Below the pieces are notes generated by a model, which saw nothing but the letters and a program-made list of their open reading frames with translations, was not told the DNA's origin and ran no database searches. 64,000 nt of DNA from Tyto alba (Eukaryota; Chordata; Aves; Strigiformes; Tytonidae): NCBI RefSeq assembly GCF_018691265.1, contig NW_024881329.1:2418001-2482000 (forward strand). The letters run 5' to 3'. Positions 30,301 to 44,900 of this stretch are shown piece by piece. Every line of letters begins with the position of its first letter. The stretch's first letter is position 1. Both the position numbers and the translations under genes were made by a program.

Positions 30301-32886
30301 TAATTACTCCTCAGTAAAACTATCGTTCTTTCCATTCCTAAGAGGATAAATTTACAGGTGTATTTCTGTAATGCCCATATTTTTAGATATTAACCTAAAT
30401 GTCTAAGCTAGGAGCTTTGACTCCCTGGACTCCTTATCAGGTCAAAAGACAAAAGCTGTCCCTCCTGAGATATAAGGAAAACTTTAGTCAGAATCTTAAC
30501 TAGTGCTTTGCTTAGTTGTTCCGAACTGCTCTCAGAAGTCTTTTGCATATATCCAAGGAGATGGCAAGAAATGTGCATAAGAAGCAGCAAAGAGATTTAG
30601 ATAAGATGTGAAAAATGTTCCAGGAATCCAAGGTGATGAAGCTCTGGAACAGACTGCCTGGGGACTTTACAAAGCCTCCTTGTTATTGGAAATCTGTAAG
30701 ATTATGTTCAACAAACATCTTCTGGAATGACAAGATTATAGTGACCTGCCCAGCATAGCAACACATTAAATGACTTCTTGATTTCTTCATTCCTCTGATG
30801 CAGATAGCCCAAGCTCCTAAGCCTGAGCCCTTACAGTTGGGTGGCATCAAATACCCTCTACTTTTTCTAAGTATATAAGGCACAGTGCCTACAAACTGGA
30901 AGTAGTTGGGAAAGCTACTAACACCCGAAAAAAAAAAAAAAAAAAAAAAAAAAACACAAGAAAAATAAAAAGTATTTTAAAATTGTGGACATTTAACTAC
31001 TCTCTCTCCTTGCAAAGAATCTTTTTTGAAAGTGAAATCTTCAATCAAAAAATCCCAATGAAATCTTCAAATCAAAACCAGGCATATATTTACTTATGCA
31101 TATGGATTACTCTTGCTTTTAGCTCTAATGAACAGGACACTCCAAAAAGTATAGAGAGCCATGGCTTGGACGTGACAATCTGATGATCCTATGTCATCCT
31201 CTGTCCTTAGAACTGCATGTTTGACACGTGTAACTGTGAGAAGAGTGAGGACTGCATGTGTGCTGCCCTCTCCAGCTATGTCAGGGCCTGTGCCGCTAAA
31301 GGAATTCTCCTCACTGGATGGAGGAGCAAAGCCTGCAGTAAGTTCTATATCCCTTTGTCTCTTGAAAATACATCCAGAAGGCCCCACACAGCAGCTCTCA
31401 GGGATGCCCACAGCATATTGTGTTAAATTGTGTTTTAAATCTAGAATTGAGTTTCAAGATTTTGAAGAAGATGGAAATACCATAAAAGATAAGCAGTAAG
31501 CAGGGAGAAATATAATACAGAGGATTTGTTAGATTACTTGCTCAGAACCAGCAGATGCAACATGGCCCTCAGTATCCTTGCAGTAGGAGTAAAATAAGTA
31601 GGCTCTTTCTCAATTTACTTTATCAAAAAGCATAAAAATAACAATGAAGAAAAAACGTACTATGCATCAATATAACTGAACTTTTTTCGTTTTTTAACCT
31701 GGACAAAACATTTGCATATGTGACACATTTATAGGGGAAAATTGTGTTCTAGCAGTAAAAAAACCCCAACATTACACTATCAAGGATATCAATATAGCAC
31801 ATGTACATACATTGCTATGTTTATCATATATACCTTACCTCAAATACTGCATTTATATCTATATTCATTCTTAAATGAACTTCACATGTAACTCACCTTT
31901 TTACTCTCAAGCAAAATACACCACCTTGTGTCCGAAATCCTTGAAGTACACTTACAATGTCGAATCCTGTCAACCCACCTGCCGGTCTCTGAGTGAGCCT
32001 GATGTCACCTGCAGCATCACGTTTGTCCCAGTTGATGGCTGCACCTGCATAAATGGAACCTACATGGATGAGAGTGGCAAATGTGTGCCCGCTACTAGCT
32101 GTCCTTGTTACTACAAGGGAATGCCCCTGTCTTCTGGAGAAGTTATTCATGATAACGGTGTTGTCTGGTAAGAGATTTGTAAAGAACAAGATTGAATATA
32201 GGCAATCGTGAAACCACATATGCATTATGCAATCTATTAAAATCAAATGGATTTATCTCCCTAATAATTTCAATACAACAAATCACAGACCCTTAAAAAT
32301 TGTTAGGGCTCTCCATGTCTGGAAGATTGTACTCAGACTACTACAGGAATTCAGCAAACCACACTGTGGTGGGTTAGCCTTGGCTAACTGCCAAACTCGC
32401 ACCCAGTCACTCACTCCCTCCCCACCACACATATTTTTCTTATCCATGACTGTAAAAGACTTGTTCCATGGCAAAAAACGCTTGGTAATCCCATTACAGA
32501 TAACTCCCATTATAAACTGAATCTGAATTGTTTTGAAGGACAGGTTTTAACCAGGCAAACAGAGAGAGCAAACCTGTATTTATATAGAATATACTTGTAT
32601 TTTGGTCTGCTCCAACATAAAATATTTTTGAATAGCAAAAACCATTCTGATAAAACATATATTTTCTCTGTTTTATCACACAGTAATTTTTCATTATTTT
32701 AAATTCATTAGGAAACAAGATGAAAATTAGCAAGGAAAAGCAAAAAAAAATAATTCTCTTTTTTTTTATAGCACTTGTACCTATGGAAAGTTGAGCTGCA
32801 TTGGAGAGAAACCTGAACCAGGTAACATATCACTTAAGATTTTCTTTAATTCTCCCTTTCCACCTTCACCTTTTTTAGTTCTCTCT

Positions 32887-32917
<31 letters not shown>

Positions 32918-35900
32918 CTACAATTCTGAAATCAAACAAGGAAATGAACTGATGACTTTTGTAATATAGAAGATATTCCCAAATGTAAAGAAACACTGTC
33001 TTACCTTTCGGATGGCTGAAAAAAGTTATAATCCCCTGGGTTACACAGAGGAAAAGAATACTTGGTCACCTCATTGAACATGAGGAGAAAACCATCTACA
33101 TTTAAAATAAAATACTAAAATCCTAAAGAAAAAAAAAAAACAAAAAAAAAAACAACAAAATAAACCAGGATCTTTATTTTCTTATTGTTTGCTTTTTGTT
33201 CTTTTTTTCTGAGAGTAAGAATTTTACAACGCTAACTAAACACTAATTTCTATGAGTAGTCCAAACATAAGCACAAAAACCAGATGGGCATGACTTCAAA
33301 ACAATAATCTGTTTCTCTTTCTGGTCAAATGCATTATGTTAAAGTACACATAACCCACAAGGGAGTGGTTTTTATTTTTTTTTTCCTACAGTTTGCATTA
33401 AGGAAACACAACCGTATAAATATATAGTTGATCTCTCATTACTCATGGCTTTTCTCTCTTTCAGTCTGCATACTTCCCATGGTCTATATTGACTGTGGCA
33501 ATGTCACTACAGACGTGGTAGGAGCAGGATGCCAGAAGAGCTGTCAGACTCTAGATATGGAATGTGTAAGTATAGACTCTTTATACCCTGTTGAAAGCAC
33601 ATTAAACTGGATCTCTTTTACAATTACCAGCTGCAGCTGGACTCTTCCATCAGAGAAATATTTTAAGTCATGTTTTCTATATGGTCTTTACAGTACAAAA
33701 CCCACTGTGTCTCTGGCTGTGTATGTCCTCATAATCAAGTGTTGGATGGTAAAGGTGGCTGTATAGCTCCAGAAGACTGTCCATGTATTCACAACGGGAA
33801 TTTCTACAGACCAGGGGAATCAATCCGAGTTGGCTGTAACAACTGGTAAGAGCATATTGAAAATTATTATTTTCAAGCATCTGAAAGGGAATAGTTTAAG
33901 CTCAAGATGAACTACAGCATTTGACTCTAGCAGTATCAAGATCGATAGGAAGGAATCCTACATAAGATGATTGATTTAGTACCTAAAAACCAAGCTCTGT
34001 CTATTTTATACAATGGCACACAGCACTGAAGTTGGAAATGGTCAGGAGAACAATATGGTTTGGATGCTGTCATATTCATTTGAGTCAAGAAAGCTTTTCC
34101 TCACAAGCAATCCCTACATTTCAATACAAACAACAAGATTTGGAAATATGAAATATTTAAAGTATTTTCTAACCCAAATTATTCATGACATCATGCAATA
34201 ACACAGACTTTGGGTAAATCCCAAAGGCTCTTGAGCTATGCTGCATTTCTGAGAATAAGCAAACCTTAATTTTCATTATAGGCTTAACACATTTTAAAAT
34301 CAGATTGATGTACATGTAGGAATGTACATATAGCAATATTATGTTTATATCTGGTTTTTACATTTGGAGTGCCTTTTGTCTTACATAGCACATGTAGAAA
34401 CAGAAAATGGCACTGCTCTGAGGAGCCTTGCCTGGAAACCTGTTCTGTTTATGGCGATGGGCATTACACAACCTTTGATGGCAAACGCTTTGATTTTGAA
34501 GGAGACTGTGAATATGTTCTGGTCCAGGTAACAGAGTCCTTCCCAGATTTTTGCATTATCAAATGATCTTGCACTTTACATATGACCACGTAGCATAGTT
34601 AACACTGAATATCATTCCCCCGTTTCAGAACTACTGTGGTCAACAAAGTATGAATCAGGGAACCTTCAGAGTCATCACAGAGAACATTCCATGTGGCACT
34701 ACAGGAACCACCTGCTCTAAGTCTATTAAAGTTTTCCTAGGAGTAAGTATTTTCTTTAATAAGTTGTACCCCGGGCCTAATGTGCAGAAGGACAGAAAAA
34801 GCTGTCCCAGATAGACAGCATCACAGACGTGTCCTCCAAGACAGTGAAAATATTACTGCACTTCTCTGCTCACTGCTAACGATTCTGCTCTCTGCTAGAG
34901 AAAGCAAAGGATGGAATTCTAAAGAGAAATTTTTAACGTATGGTTGTTGAATAGAATCATGTTGTTGATAATAGAGCTATTATTTCAATAACAGTTACTG
35001 GCAATATATAAAACTGTACCTAATGGATGACTTTTTAAATTGGCCTCTAACATTTTCTTTTCCTGTCCTAGAACTATGAGCTGGTACTGAGTGATGGACA
35101 CTCTGATGTCATCCAGAGGACACCTGGAGGAAAAATGCCATTCCAAATCCGTTCCATGGGCATCTACCTGGTGGTTGACACTACTGTTGGCCTGATACTC
35201 ATGTGGGACAAGAAAACCAGTATATTCATTAAACTTAGTCCCAGCTTTCAGGTACATTTTAAAATACAAATCCTGGATAAAGTTATTTCTGAAACATATT
35301 AAAGTTATCTCTCAAAGGAGAAAATGGAAATTTAGGCTGTAACTGGAAGACTGAAAGAGCAGCAATTGTGTATTATTATCCATGTAGTGTTGACTTAGCT
35401 TGTGTACTACACATTTTCCTTAAATTGTGTTATTCAGCAATGGCATAATAGCAACTACAACAGTAGCTTTCTTCTTGAAAAGCCCTCACTGAGGAAGTAT
35501 TTTCAGGATTAGGTAAAACTAATTTGCTCGATACTAAGAACAAAAACCACAAGTCTATTCTGCTTCTGATCTTTATCCTTCATAAGAACAAGTTAGAGAC
35601 ATCTCTTCATGAAAGGTATTTTATCAAATTGTCCAAGACTGTTACTGAAGAGGCCCATATAATTTCAAATAAGATTCACCCTGAGGTCCGTTACTCACAG
35701 GTACTGAGAAACTGTACCTTACTGATCTTTGTCATTTTCTGTCTATCCCCATGCAGGGACATGTTTGTGGACTTTGTGGAAACTATGATGGCAATGGAAA
35801 TAATGACTTCACTACTCGCAGTCAGTCTGTGGTCGGAAATGTGCTAGAGTTTGCCAATAGCTGGAAAGTGTCTTCTAGTTGCCCAAATGCCAATCGTACC

Positions 35901-38900
35901 AAGGATCCATGCACTGCAAACCCATACAGGAAAGCCTGGGCACAGAAACAATGTAGCATCATTACCAGTGACGTGTTTGCAAAGTGTCACTCCCAGGTAT
36001 GACAAAAACTTCAGGCTTAAATTCTCATAAGCCAGTAATTACATTAATTTTTATGTGAGATAGCTGAAAAATACACTACAATACAAGCATGACAAGGTGA
36101 AATCAGACCAAGTTCCAGCGAGAATGCATAGACAGTATTTTCATTTTCTCAGGTTGTGACTTGAACTAGTACACTAAAGAAATCAATCGTTGGGGTTTTT
36201 TAATAGAAAGGAAAATCACAAATAAATCTCAGGATATGTTTATTTTCTAAGGGCATAATTTTCTACTAATATAAATATCAGCCACCTGACATATATGACT
36301 GTGTGCTAGCTTGTAGTAATGTAACAATATTCTATCTGCAAGTGTATCTTCAACATCAAATAGTTCTTAGCATTACAACTTATTAGTAACAGCTTTATTC
36401 TACATTTTCATCTTGATTTTTCAAAGCATTCTCATGGTTTCTTCCTTTCTTATCTTTCTCTCACAGAGTTGTCAGTTTCAGATATTTTATTCAACTTTTT
36501 TAGGACAGGGAATGCCTTTTCAAAGAGGACAAGTGCATGAAAACTCAAATGTTTTCTCCAACAGGTTGAACCAAATGAATATTATCAAGCATGCGTGGAT
36601 GATGCTTGTGCCTGTGACACTGGAGGAGACTGTGAATGTTTCTGTACAGCAGTAGCTGCCTATGCTCAAGCGTGCAATGAGCTGGACATCTGCATTTCAT
36701 GGAGAACCCCAGCCATTTGTCGTGAGTTTCACCCTACTATTTTTTGAAGGGGTCCAGAGGGAAAGAAAATAGAGAAGAAAATAAGAAAAAGAAGTAGAAC
36801 AATTAAAGAAAGAATGGTAAAATTGTGTCTGTAAGAGAAACTGTTGTATTCTAAAAGTATCAAAAAATAAACACAAAACAAGTTGGGTAAGTCACTGGAA
36901 GCCAATCTATCTTCTTAAAATGAAACCATTGATAATAACTTTACCAGTGGTGTCATTAGTGTCTGATTTACTCACCAGTCATGATACACAACTGGTGAAC
37001 TATAATATATTATCCTCCCACCTGTCTGCATCCATCTCAGTGTAAATGAATACTAATGCATATTAGCTAAAATCAGTGATTTTTCATGATTAGTATGTAA
37101 CTCTGTTCTATGCTTTATAACTTTATTGGTGTCAAATGGTGGTAGAAGTGTAACAATTGCACTAAATTAGAAATAAGACAATATACTGTCTACTACCTAT
37201 GCAATGATGCTGATGACACGGGATTTTTACCCAACAAAACTGAAGGACTGTAGAGCAAAATGATCAAAGGTCTTCTGTCATTTCTCCTTCTTCTAGCTCT
37301 GTTCTGCGATTACTACAACCCACAAGGGGAATGTGAGTGGCACTACAAGCCATGTGGAGCCCCTTGTATGAAGACCTGCAATAATCCAAGTGGGAAATGC
37401 CTTCATGAGTTGAGAGGTTTAGAAGGTAAACATAATTATGCATATCTCATTCAACTTATAAAAGTTAAAATGCAATATGATTAATAGAATTTATATTACT
37501 CAGTATATGACATGTTTATATTAGAAATTATAGAGAGTGATTTTCTAATTAGTATCTTACTCCATAATGAATCATGAATTTATTTGAAGTGAAGATGAGG
37601 ACAAATGCTCCAAAGCTTACTGTGCAATCAAAGGAATAGCAGTAACAGAGCCTGAAATTCCACTTACCATATAGGATAATTTGGGGAAAACAGATGTAAG
37701 CAGATTATAGGGTTGCTTCTACTTGTGCAAGGCCTAGTGTCAACATAATTCTAATTTTTTATTGTAGGCTGCTATCCACAATGTCCAAAGAATAAGCCCT
37801 ATTTTGATGAAGAAACCATGACTTGTGTTTCTAATTGTGGTTGTTATGAAAATGGAAAAAATTACAAACCAGGAATGCAGATGCCTTCAAATCAGAATTG
37901 TCAATCATGGTAGGATTAACAAAGATTTTTAAACATTGAGTTTAAAGTTGTGGAACATAATTCATCATCCATTATTTTTTTTGTTTGCCATCAGGAACTA
38001 GGCCAGTCATAGGCTGCTGAATAATGTCTAATTTTCTTCCATTTCCTGGAACTTAAATGATGACATGGTGAAACATTTTACCATATAGAGATTAATTTAC
38101 TATTTATTCCATATCCTTATTACAGTACTTTTAAATTATTATTATCATTATTAAGTAAACCCAAATAATAATAGCTATGGCAATAGTCTGAGAATTTTTT
38201 TTTAAGATATCCCTAAAATCATTATGTAAAGCTATTTAGAAGGTAGTGGGCAACTAATCCTCATTATTTTCAGCTTGTTTCTGTTATTACACTGGTACTT
38301 GCATATTTGAAACAGTCAGCAAGTATTCCCACACATTCTCTCAGAACTGATGACATGTTGGGACAAGTGCTACTCAGCACTACCAAATAGCAGAAAGTTA
38401 GCAGAATCAGCTGTGAAGCAGTTAACGAATGTCCTAAGATACCTTTAAAGTAGCTACACTTGAATACTGTAAGCAATGCAGTCAGAATGGCAAAGCCCAT
38501 CAGAACTAACCCAACTTTCATGGCATGTTTTGCAGTTCATAGACAGCTTTGTATACATCATCTATGTCATTAACTGCACTAAACTTAACTTGCTAAGTAC
38601 CTATCTATATTTACTTAAATTTATGCAGCGTACAGATGCCCTTAGTTAATAAAAATATCGAGATTCATTTCTTAACAGATAATAGATAAATTCCCTTTAA
38701 AAACAGAATGCATTCTTGTGCCTTTAGGAAGGCTGATAGAGATTCTCTGTGTAGACAACCTCAACATCCATAATACAATAATCTTTTCTCAAATGATAGA
38801 TTTACTGCACTTTCCCTTCCCCAAAATAAGCATACCTATCTAGGGAGATAAGAACATTTCAAATCACCCCTCCCCACATCTTTGCCCAGCCCCCAAAAGC

Positions 38901-41900
38901 ACCGGTAACCATATTGCACATTTAGTATGTTGGCATAGAAGAGTTGCCTTTCTTGCCAGAAAACGGAGTGATCCTACCTAGCCTGAATGTGTACAACAGA
39001 ACTAAATATCTAACTCAGAGAAGATAGGGTCTTTCTACATTTAAACACACAATGAATAGTAAAGGATCATTAGAAAAAATTGAAACAATAAAATTATGTC
39101 ATGAACCAATATATTCACATTCATAATTTCCTTCTTTCTCTTTTCCAGTGAATGCACAATTCATGGCAAAAAATGCAAATATGATGAATATGGTATGTTG
39201 ACAAAGTTGTTTTTATCTGAATAGGATGTATCTGAGGTACTCTACTCTGTGTTTTGGTTACCAAGGAATAACACTCTCTTTTGATTTACAGAATGTGTCT
39301 GCATTTATGAGGGAAAGAAATACAACTATAAGGATGTGATCTACAATACTACAGATGGCACAGGAGGGTGTATTGTTGCAACCTGTGGTCCCAATGGAAC
39401 AATTCAGAGGGTTGTCTATGAATGCCCAACCTCAACATCACCCACAACAACAACAACAACGTTTCACTTCAGCACTACACCACCTGCCACTGCTTCCACA
39501 GGTACAACCTTTATAGCCCCTAAGAGCAGGTTCTGCTCATTAGTGAGTACAATACAGCTATAAAACCATGCCCACAATGACAACATAAGTGAATTAAGAG
39601 AACCACAAAATAAATGTCAGTAAGTCTCATTTGTTATTAGCATTTGGTTTCAGTCAGTGTTTGGTAATCAAACAGATACAAGGAACTAGACATAGAAAGT
39701 AAACCACTTGTGAAACACCAAAATGAAAACAACTGCACACAGGTTTGATACTATTATTTTGTTTATCTTCATAGTGAATGATTAAAAAACAGCATCAGAT
39801 TTATTATCTGTAATTGTAACTATTTCTATACTGGAATAATCTTTACTGAATGAATAATTCATTATTTTTCCTATTAAAGTACAGAATTATTGCTTTCTGT
39901 AAAATTCCTGATAGAGTTCACAGTATTTATAATTGCAGTACTAAGTGGATTGCTCAGATATGGGCACTGAGATACTGAAATTTTCATTTCTAGAATTCAG
40001 CATTCTTCAGGTTGGTAATCTATAAATACTATGGGCACAAGTTGTTTAATGAAACAAGTATTTAGTATAAAATTTAGAATTATAGGTTTTGAAATCACAG
40101 AAACAATTAGCACTGCTGGAATTCATTAGCCATTTTCCAGCCATTTCACAATGAAAATTCACCTGCAAAAGCTTATGGACTGGTCCCCAACCAATAAATA
40201 GTTTCTTAAGACCAGAGATAAAGCACAAAGTGTAGGGGTGCTAATACCGCTGCACCGGATATCTTTTATTTCAAATGGAGGAGCAAAGACAATGCAGCAC
40301 ATTACATGAGGAGTCAACTCATTTGGAAGAAAAATGTACCTAAGAATCTTGATGGATAGACTAAAAGTTATTCTTTCCACTGGCTTTGAATCAGGCTTTT
40401 ACATTCCATAGAGACTAGTAAATATTGAAACAAGATACAAGCCAAGCAGTTACGCTGAATCAAATGCAAAAAAAAATGTGAGGTGGTTTTTTTTTTTTTT
40501 CTCCAATGTGTATAAATTATGCCCAAGAATTATTTCAGCACTTTGTAAAAGATTTTCCAGTTACATTTCCAAGTATGTTAGTACATTAAATTGCCGAGTG
40601 ATGGATTTGCTGTTCTATTTCATATGGAATTATAAGTACACTAAACTGATGCACTACGGGCTAACAAGGCAAGTAAATGACTTTAGGAAAATTTTCAGTC
40701 CATTTAATATAGCAAAAAGTAGAATATCCATGGGAATTTATTCTAACTTTCATGGTCTCTTTTGTTTTCACAGTGTCACCAACTACATCAGTATGTGTTC
40801 ATGAAGTCTGTGAGTGGTCAGAATGGTATGACGGGAGTCTGCAAACCCCTGGTTATGATGGTGGAGATTTTGAAACCTTTGATGATTTGAGAGCTAAAGG
40901 ATATGAAGTCTGTAAAGATCCACGGGCTGTTCAGTGCAGAGCAGAGAAATTCCCTAACATACCACTGAAAGAACTTGGCCAAATAGTAGAATGTAGTACA
41001 ACAGCTGGGCTTATATGTTACAACAGAGATCAAATTTCAACAATGTGCTACAATTATGAAATCAGAATCTTATGCTGTGTTTTTGTACCATGCTCTTCCA
41101 CAACACAGTCCAGCACATCAACACCAATCACAACTGCAGCTAAGAGCACAGAAACATCAAGTCCAACTGTAGAAATTACATCATTTTCAACCATTCCAAC
41201 ATCACCAGTTACTACAACTTCTGAAAGTACAACATACACAACTTCATCTACTAAAGAAACAACCACAACCACAAATGAAGTGTCAACACCTGTAACCACT
41301 TCTCCATCAACAACTGCTCTTTGCATTGAAGAAGAATGTTACTGGTCAATGTGGTATGATGTCAGTTATCCAGGGTCTGGATATGATGATGGAGATTTTG
41401 ATACAGTTCAGAACATTAGAAAAAAGGGATACAAAGTCTGTGAAAACAGAAAAGAAGTTGAATGCAGAGCAGTAAGGTTCCCTGATGTGCCATATCCCCT
41501 CCTGGAGCAAGAAATAATATGTAACACAGAAGAAGGGTTGATATGCTACAATAAAGACCAATTACCACCTATCTGCTACAACTATGAAATAAGATTTAAA
41601 TGTTGTACAAATATAACAGTACCGTGCCAGCCGAGTACAGCACCACATACTACAACAAAAAAAGCAGAAACAACCACGACTTTTTCAACGCAAAGTACAA
41701 CATCCACAGAAGAATCGACAACACCAGAACTACAAACGAAACATAAAACAACTACAATACCAGCACCTCCACCAGAAACAGAACATATTCACAAAGGAAC
41801 AACATCAGAACCAACGACACAAACACAGATTAAAACAGAGACAACAACAGCCTCAATCCCTACAACACTGACGACCAAAACACAACAGCCCACTAGCACA

Positions 41901-44900
41901 TTCACCACTACCCAGTCCACCACCGCCTGTGAGCCCGAAGTCTGCTCCTGGAGCGAGTGGTTTGACGTCGACTTCCCCGCCTCCGGGCCCGACCAGGGAG
42001 ACTTCGAAACCTACCAGCACATCCGGGCCGCCGGCAAGGAAGTCTGCCAGCAGCCAAAGGAAATCGAGTGCCGGGCGGAGGACTTCCCCGACGTTTCCAT
42101 CCAACAGGTCGGACAGGTCGTGCAGTGCGACGTCCACTTCGGACTCGTCTGCAGGAACCAGGACCAGAGCGGCAAATTCAAGATGTGCCTCAACTACAAG
42201 ATCCGCGTCCTCTGCTGCGTCCCCAACGAGAACTGCCCGACCGCCAGCCCCCTGCCCACCACCACCAGCCCCACCACCGTCACCACGCGCAGAACGCCGA
42301 CCTCCACCACCGTCACCACCGTCACCACCTCCACCTCCACCACCCGGCCCACCACCACGCTGCCCACCTCCTCGGAAACCACCCTCCAAACCTCCACCAG
42401 CACCACCAGCCCCACGCCGACAGCTCCCGTCTACTCTCCCAGCATGAGCTCCACCACCACCCAGTCCACCACCGCCTGTGAGCCCGAAGTCTGCTCCTGG
42501 AGCGAGTGGTTCGACGTCGACTTCCCCGCCTCCGGGCCCGACCAGGGAGACTTCGAAACCTACCAGCACATCCGGGCCGCCGGCAAGGAAGTCTGCCAGC
42601 AGCCAAAGGAAATCGAGTGCCGGGCGGAGGACTTCCCCGACGTTTCCATCCAACAGGTCGGACAGGTCGTGCAGTGCGACGTCCACTTCGGACTCGTCTG
42701 CAGGAACCAGGACCAGAGCGGCAAATTCAAGATGTGCCTCAACTACAAGATCCGCGTCCTCTGCTGCGTCCCCAACGAGAACTGCCCGACCGCCAGCCCC
42801 CTGCCCACCACCACCAGCCCCACCACCGTCACCACGCGCAGAACGCCGACCTCCACCACCGTCACCACCGTCACCACCTCCACCTCCACCACCCGGCCCA
42901 CCACCACGCTGCCCACCTCCTCGGAAACCACCCTCCAAACCTCCACCAGCACCACCAGCCCCACGCCGACAGCTCCCGTCTACTCTCCCAGCGTGAGCTC
43001 CACCACCACCCAGTCCACCACCGCCTGTGAGCCCGAAGTCTGCTCCTGGAGCGAGTGGTTCGACGTCGACTTCCCCGCCTCCGGGCCCGACCAGGGAGAC
43101 TTCGAAACCTACCAGCACATCCGGGCCGCCGGCAAGGAAGTCTGCCAGCAGCCAAAGGAAATCGAGTGCCGGGCGGAGGACTTCCCCGACGTTTCCATCC
43201 AACAGGTCGGACAGGTCGTGCAGTGCGACGTCCACTTCGGACTCGTCTGCAGGAACCAGGACCAGAGCGGCAAATTCAAGATGTGCCTCAACTACAAGAT
43301 CCGCGTCCTCTGCTGCGTTCCCAACGAGAACTGCCCGACCGCCAGCCCCCTGCCCACCACCACCAGCCCCACCACCGTCACCACGCGCAGAACGCCGACC
43401 TCCACCACCGTCACCACCGTCACCACCTCCACCTCCACCACCCGGCCCACCACCACGCTGCCCACCTCCTCGGAAACCACCCTCCAAACCTCCACCAGCA
43501 CCACCAGCCCCACGCCGACAGCTCCCGTCTACTCTCCCAGCGTGAGCTCCACCACCACCCAGTCCACCACCGCCTGTGAGCCCGAAGTCTGCTCCTGGAG
43601 CGAGTGGTTCGACGTCGACTTCCCCGCCTCCGGGCCCGACCAGGGAGACTTCGAAACCTACCAGCACATCCGGGCCGCCGGCAAGGAAGTCTGCCAGCAG
43701 CCAAAGGAAATCGAGTGCCGGGCGGAGGACTTCCCCGACGTTTCCATCCAACAGGTCGGACAGGTCGTGCAGTGCGACGTCCACTTCGGACTCGTCTGCA
43801 GGAACCAGGACCAGAGCGGCAAATTCAAGATGTGCCTCAACTACAAGATCCGCGTCCTCTGCTGCGTCCCCAACGAGAACTGCCCGACCGCCAGCCCCCT
43901 GCCCACCACCACCAGCCCCACCACCGTCACCACGCGCAGAACGCCGACCTCCACCACCGTCACCACCGTCACCACCTCCACCTCCACCACCCGGCCCACC
44001 ACCACGCTGCCCACCTCCTCGGAAACCACCCTCCAAACCTCCACCAGCACCACCAGCCCCACGCCGACAGCTCCCGTCTACTCTCCCAGCGTGAGCTCCA
44101 CCACCACCCAGTCCACCACCGCCTGTGAGCCCGAAGTCTGCTCCTGGAGCGAGTGGTTCGACGTCGACTTCCCCGCCTCCGGGCCCGACCAGGGAGACTT
44201 CGAAACCTACCAGCACATCCGGGCCGCCGGCAAGGAAGTCTGCCAGCAGCCAAAGGAAATCGAGTGCCGGGCGGAGGACTTCCCCGACGTTTCCATCCAA
44301 CAGGTCGGACAGGTCGTGCAGTGCGACGTCCACTTCGGACTCGTCTGCAGGAACCAGGACCAGAGCGGCAAATTCAAGATGTGCCTCAACTACAAGATCC
44401 GCGTCCTCTGCTGCGTCCCCAACGAGGACTGCCCGACCGCCAGCCCCCTGCCCACCACCACCAGCCCCACCACCGTCACCACGCGCAGAACGCCGACCTC
44501 CACCACCGTCACCACCGTCACCACCTCCACCTCCACCACCCGGCCCACCACCACGCTGCCCACCTCCTCGGAAACCACCCTCCAAACCTCCACCAGCACC
44601 ACCAGCCCCACGCCGACAGCTCCCGTCTACTCTCCCAGCGTGAGCTCCACCACCACCCAGTCCACCACCGCCTGTGAGCCCGAAGTCTGCTCCTGGAGCG
44701 AGTGGTTCGACGTCGACTTCCCCGCCTCCGGGCCCGACCAGGGAGACTTCGAAACCTACCAGCACATCCGGGCCGCCGGCAAGGAAGTCTGCCAGCAGCC
44801 AAAGGAAATCGAGTGCCGGGCGGAGGACTTCCCCGACGTTTCCATCCAACAGGTCGGACAGGTCGTGCAGTGCGACGTCCACTTCGGACTCGTCTGCAGG

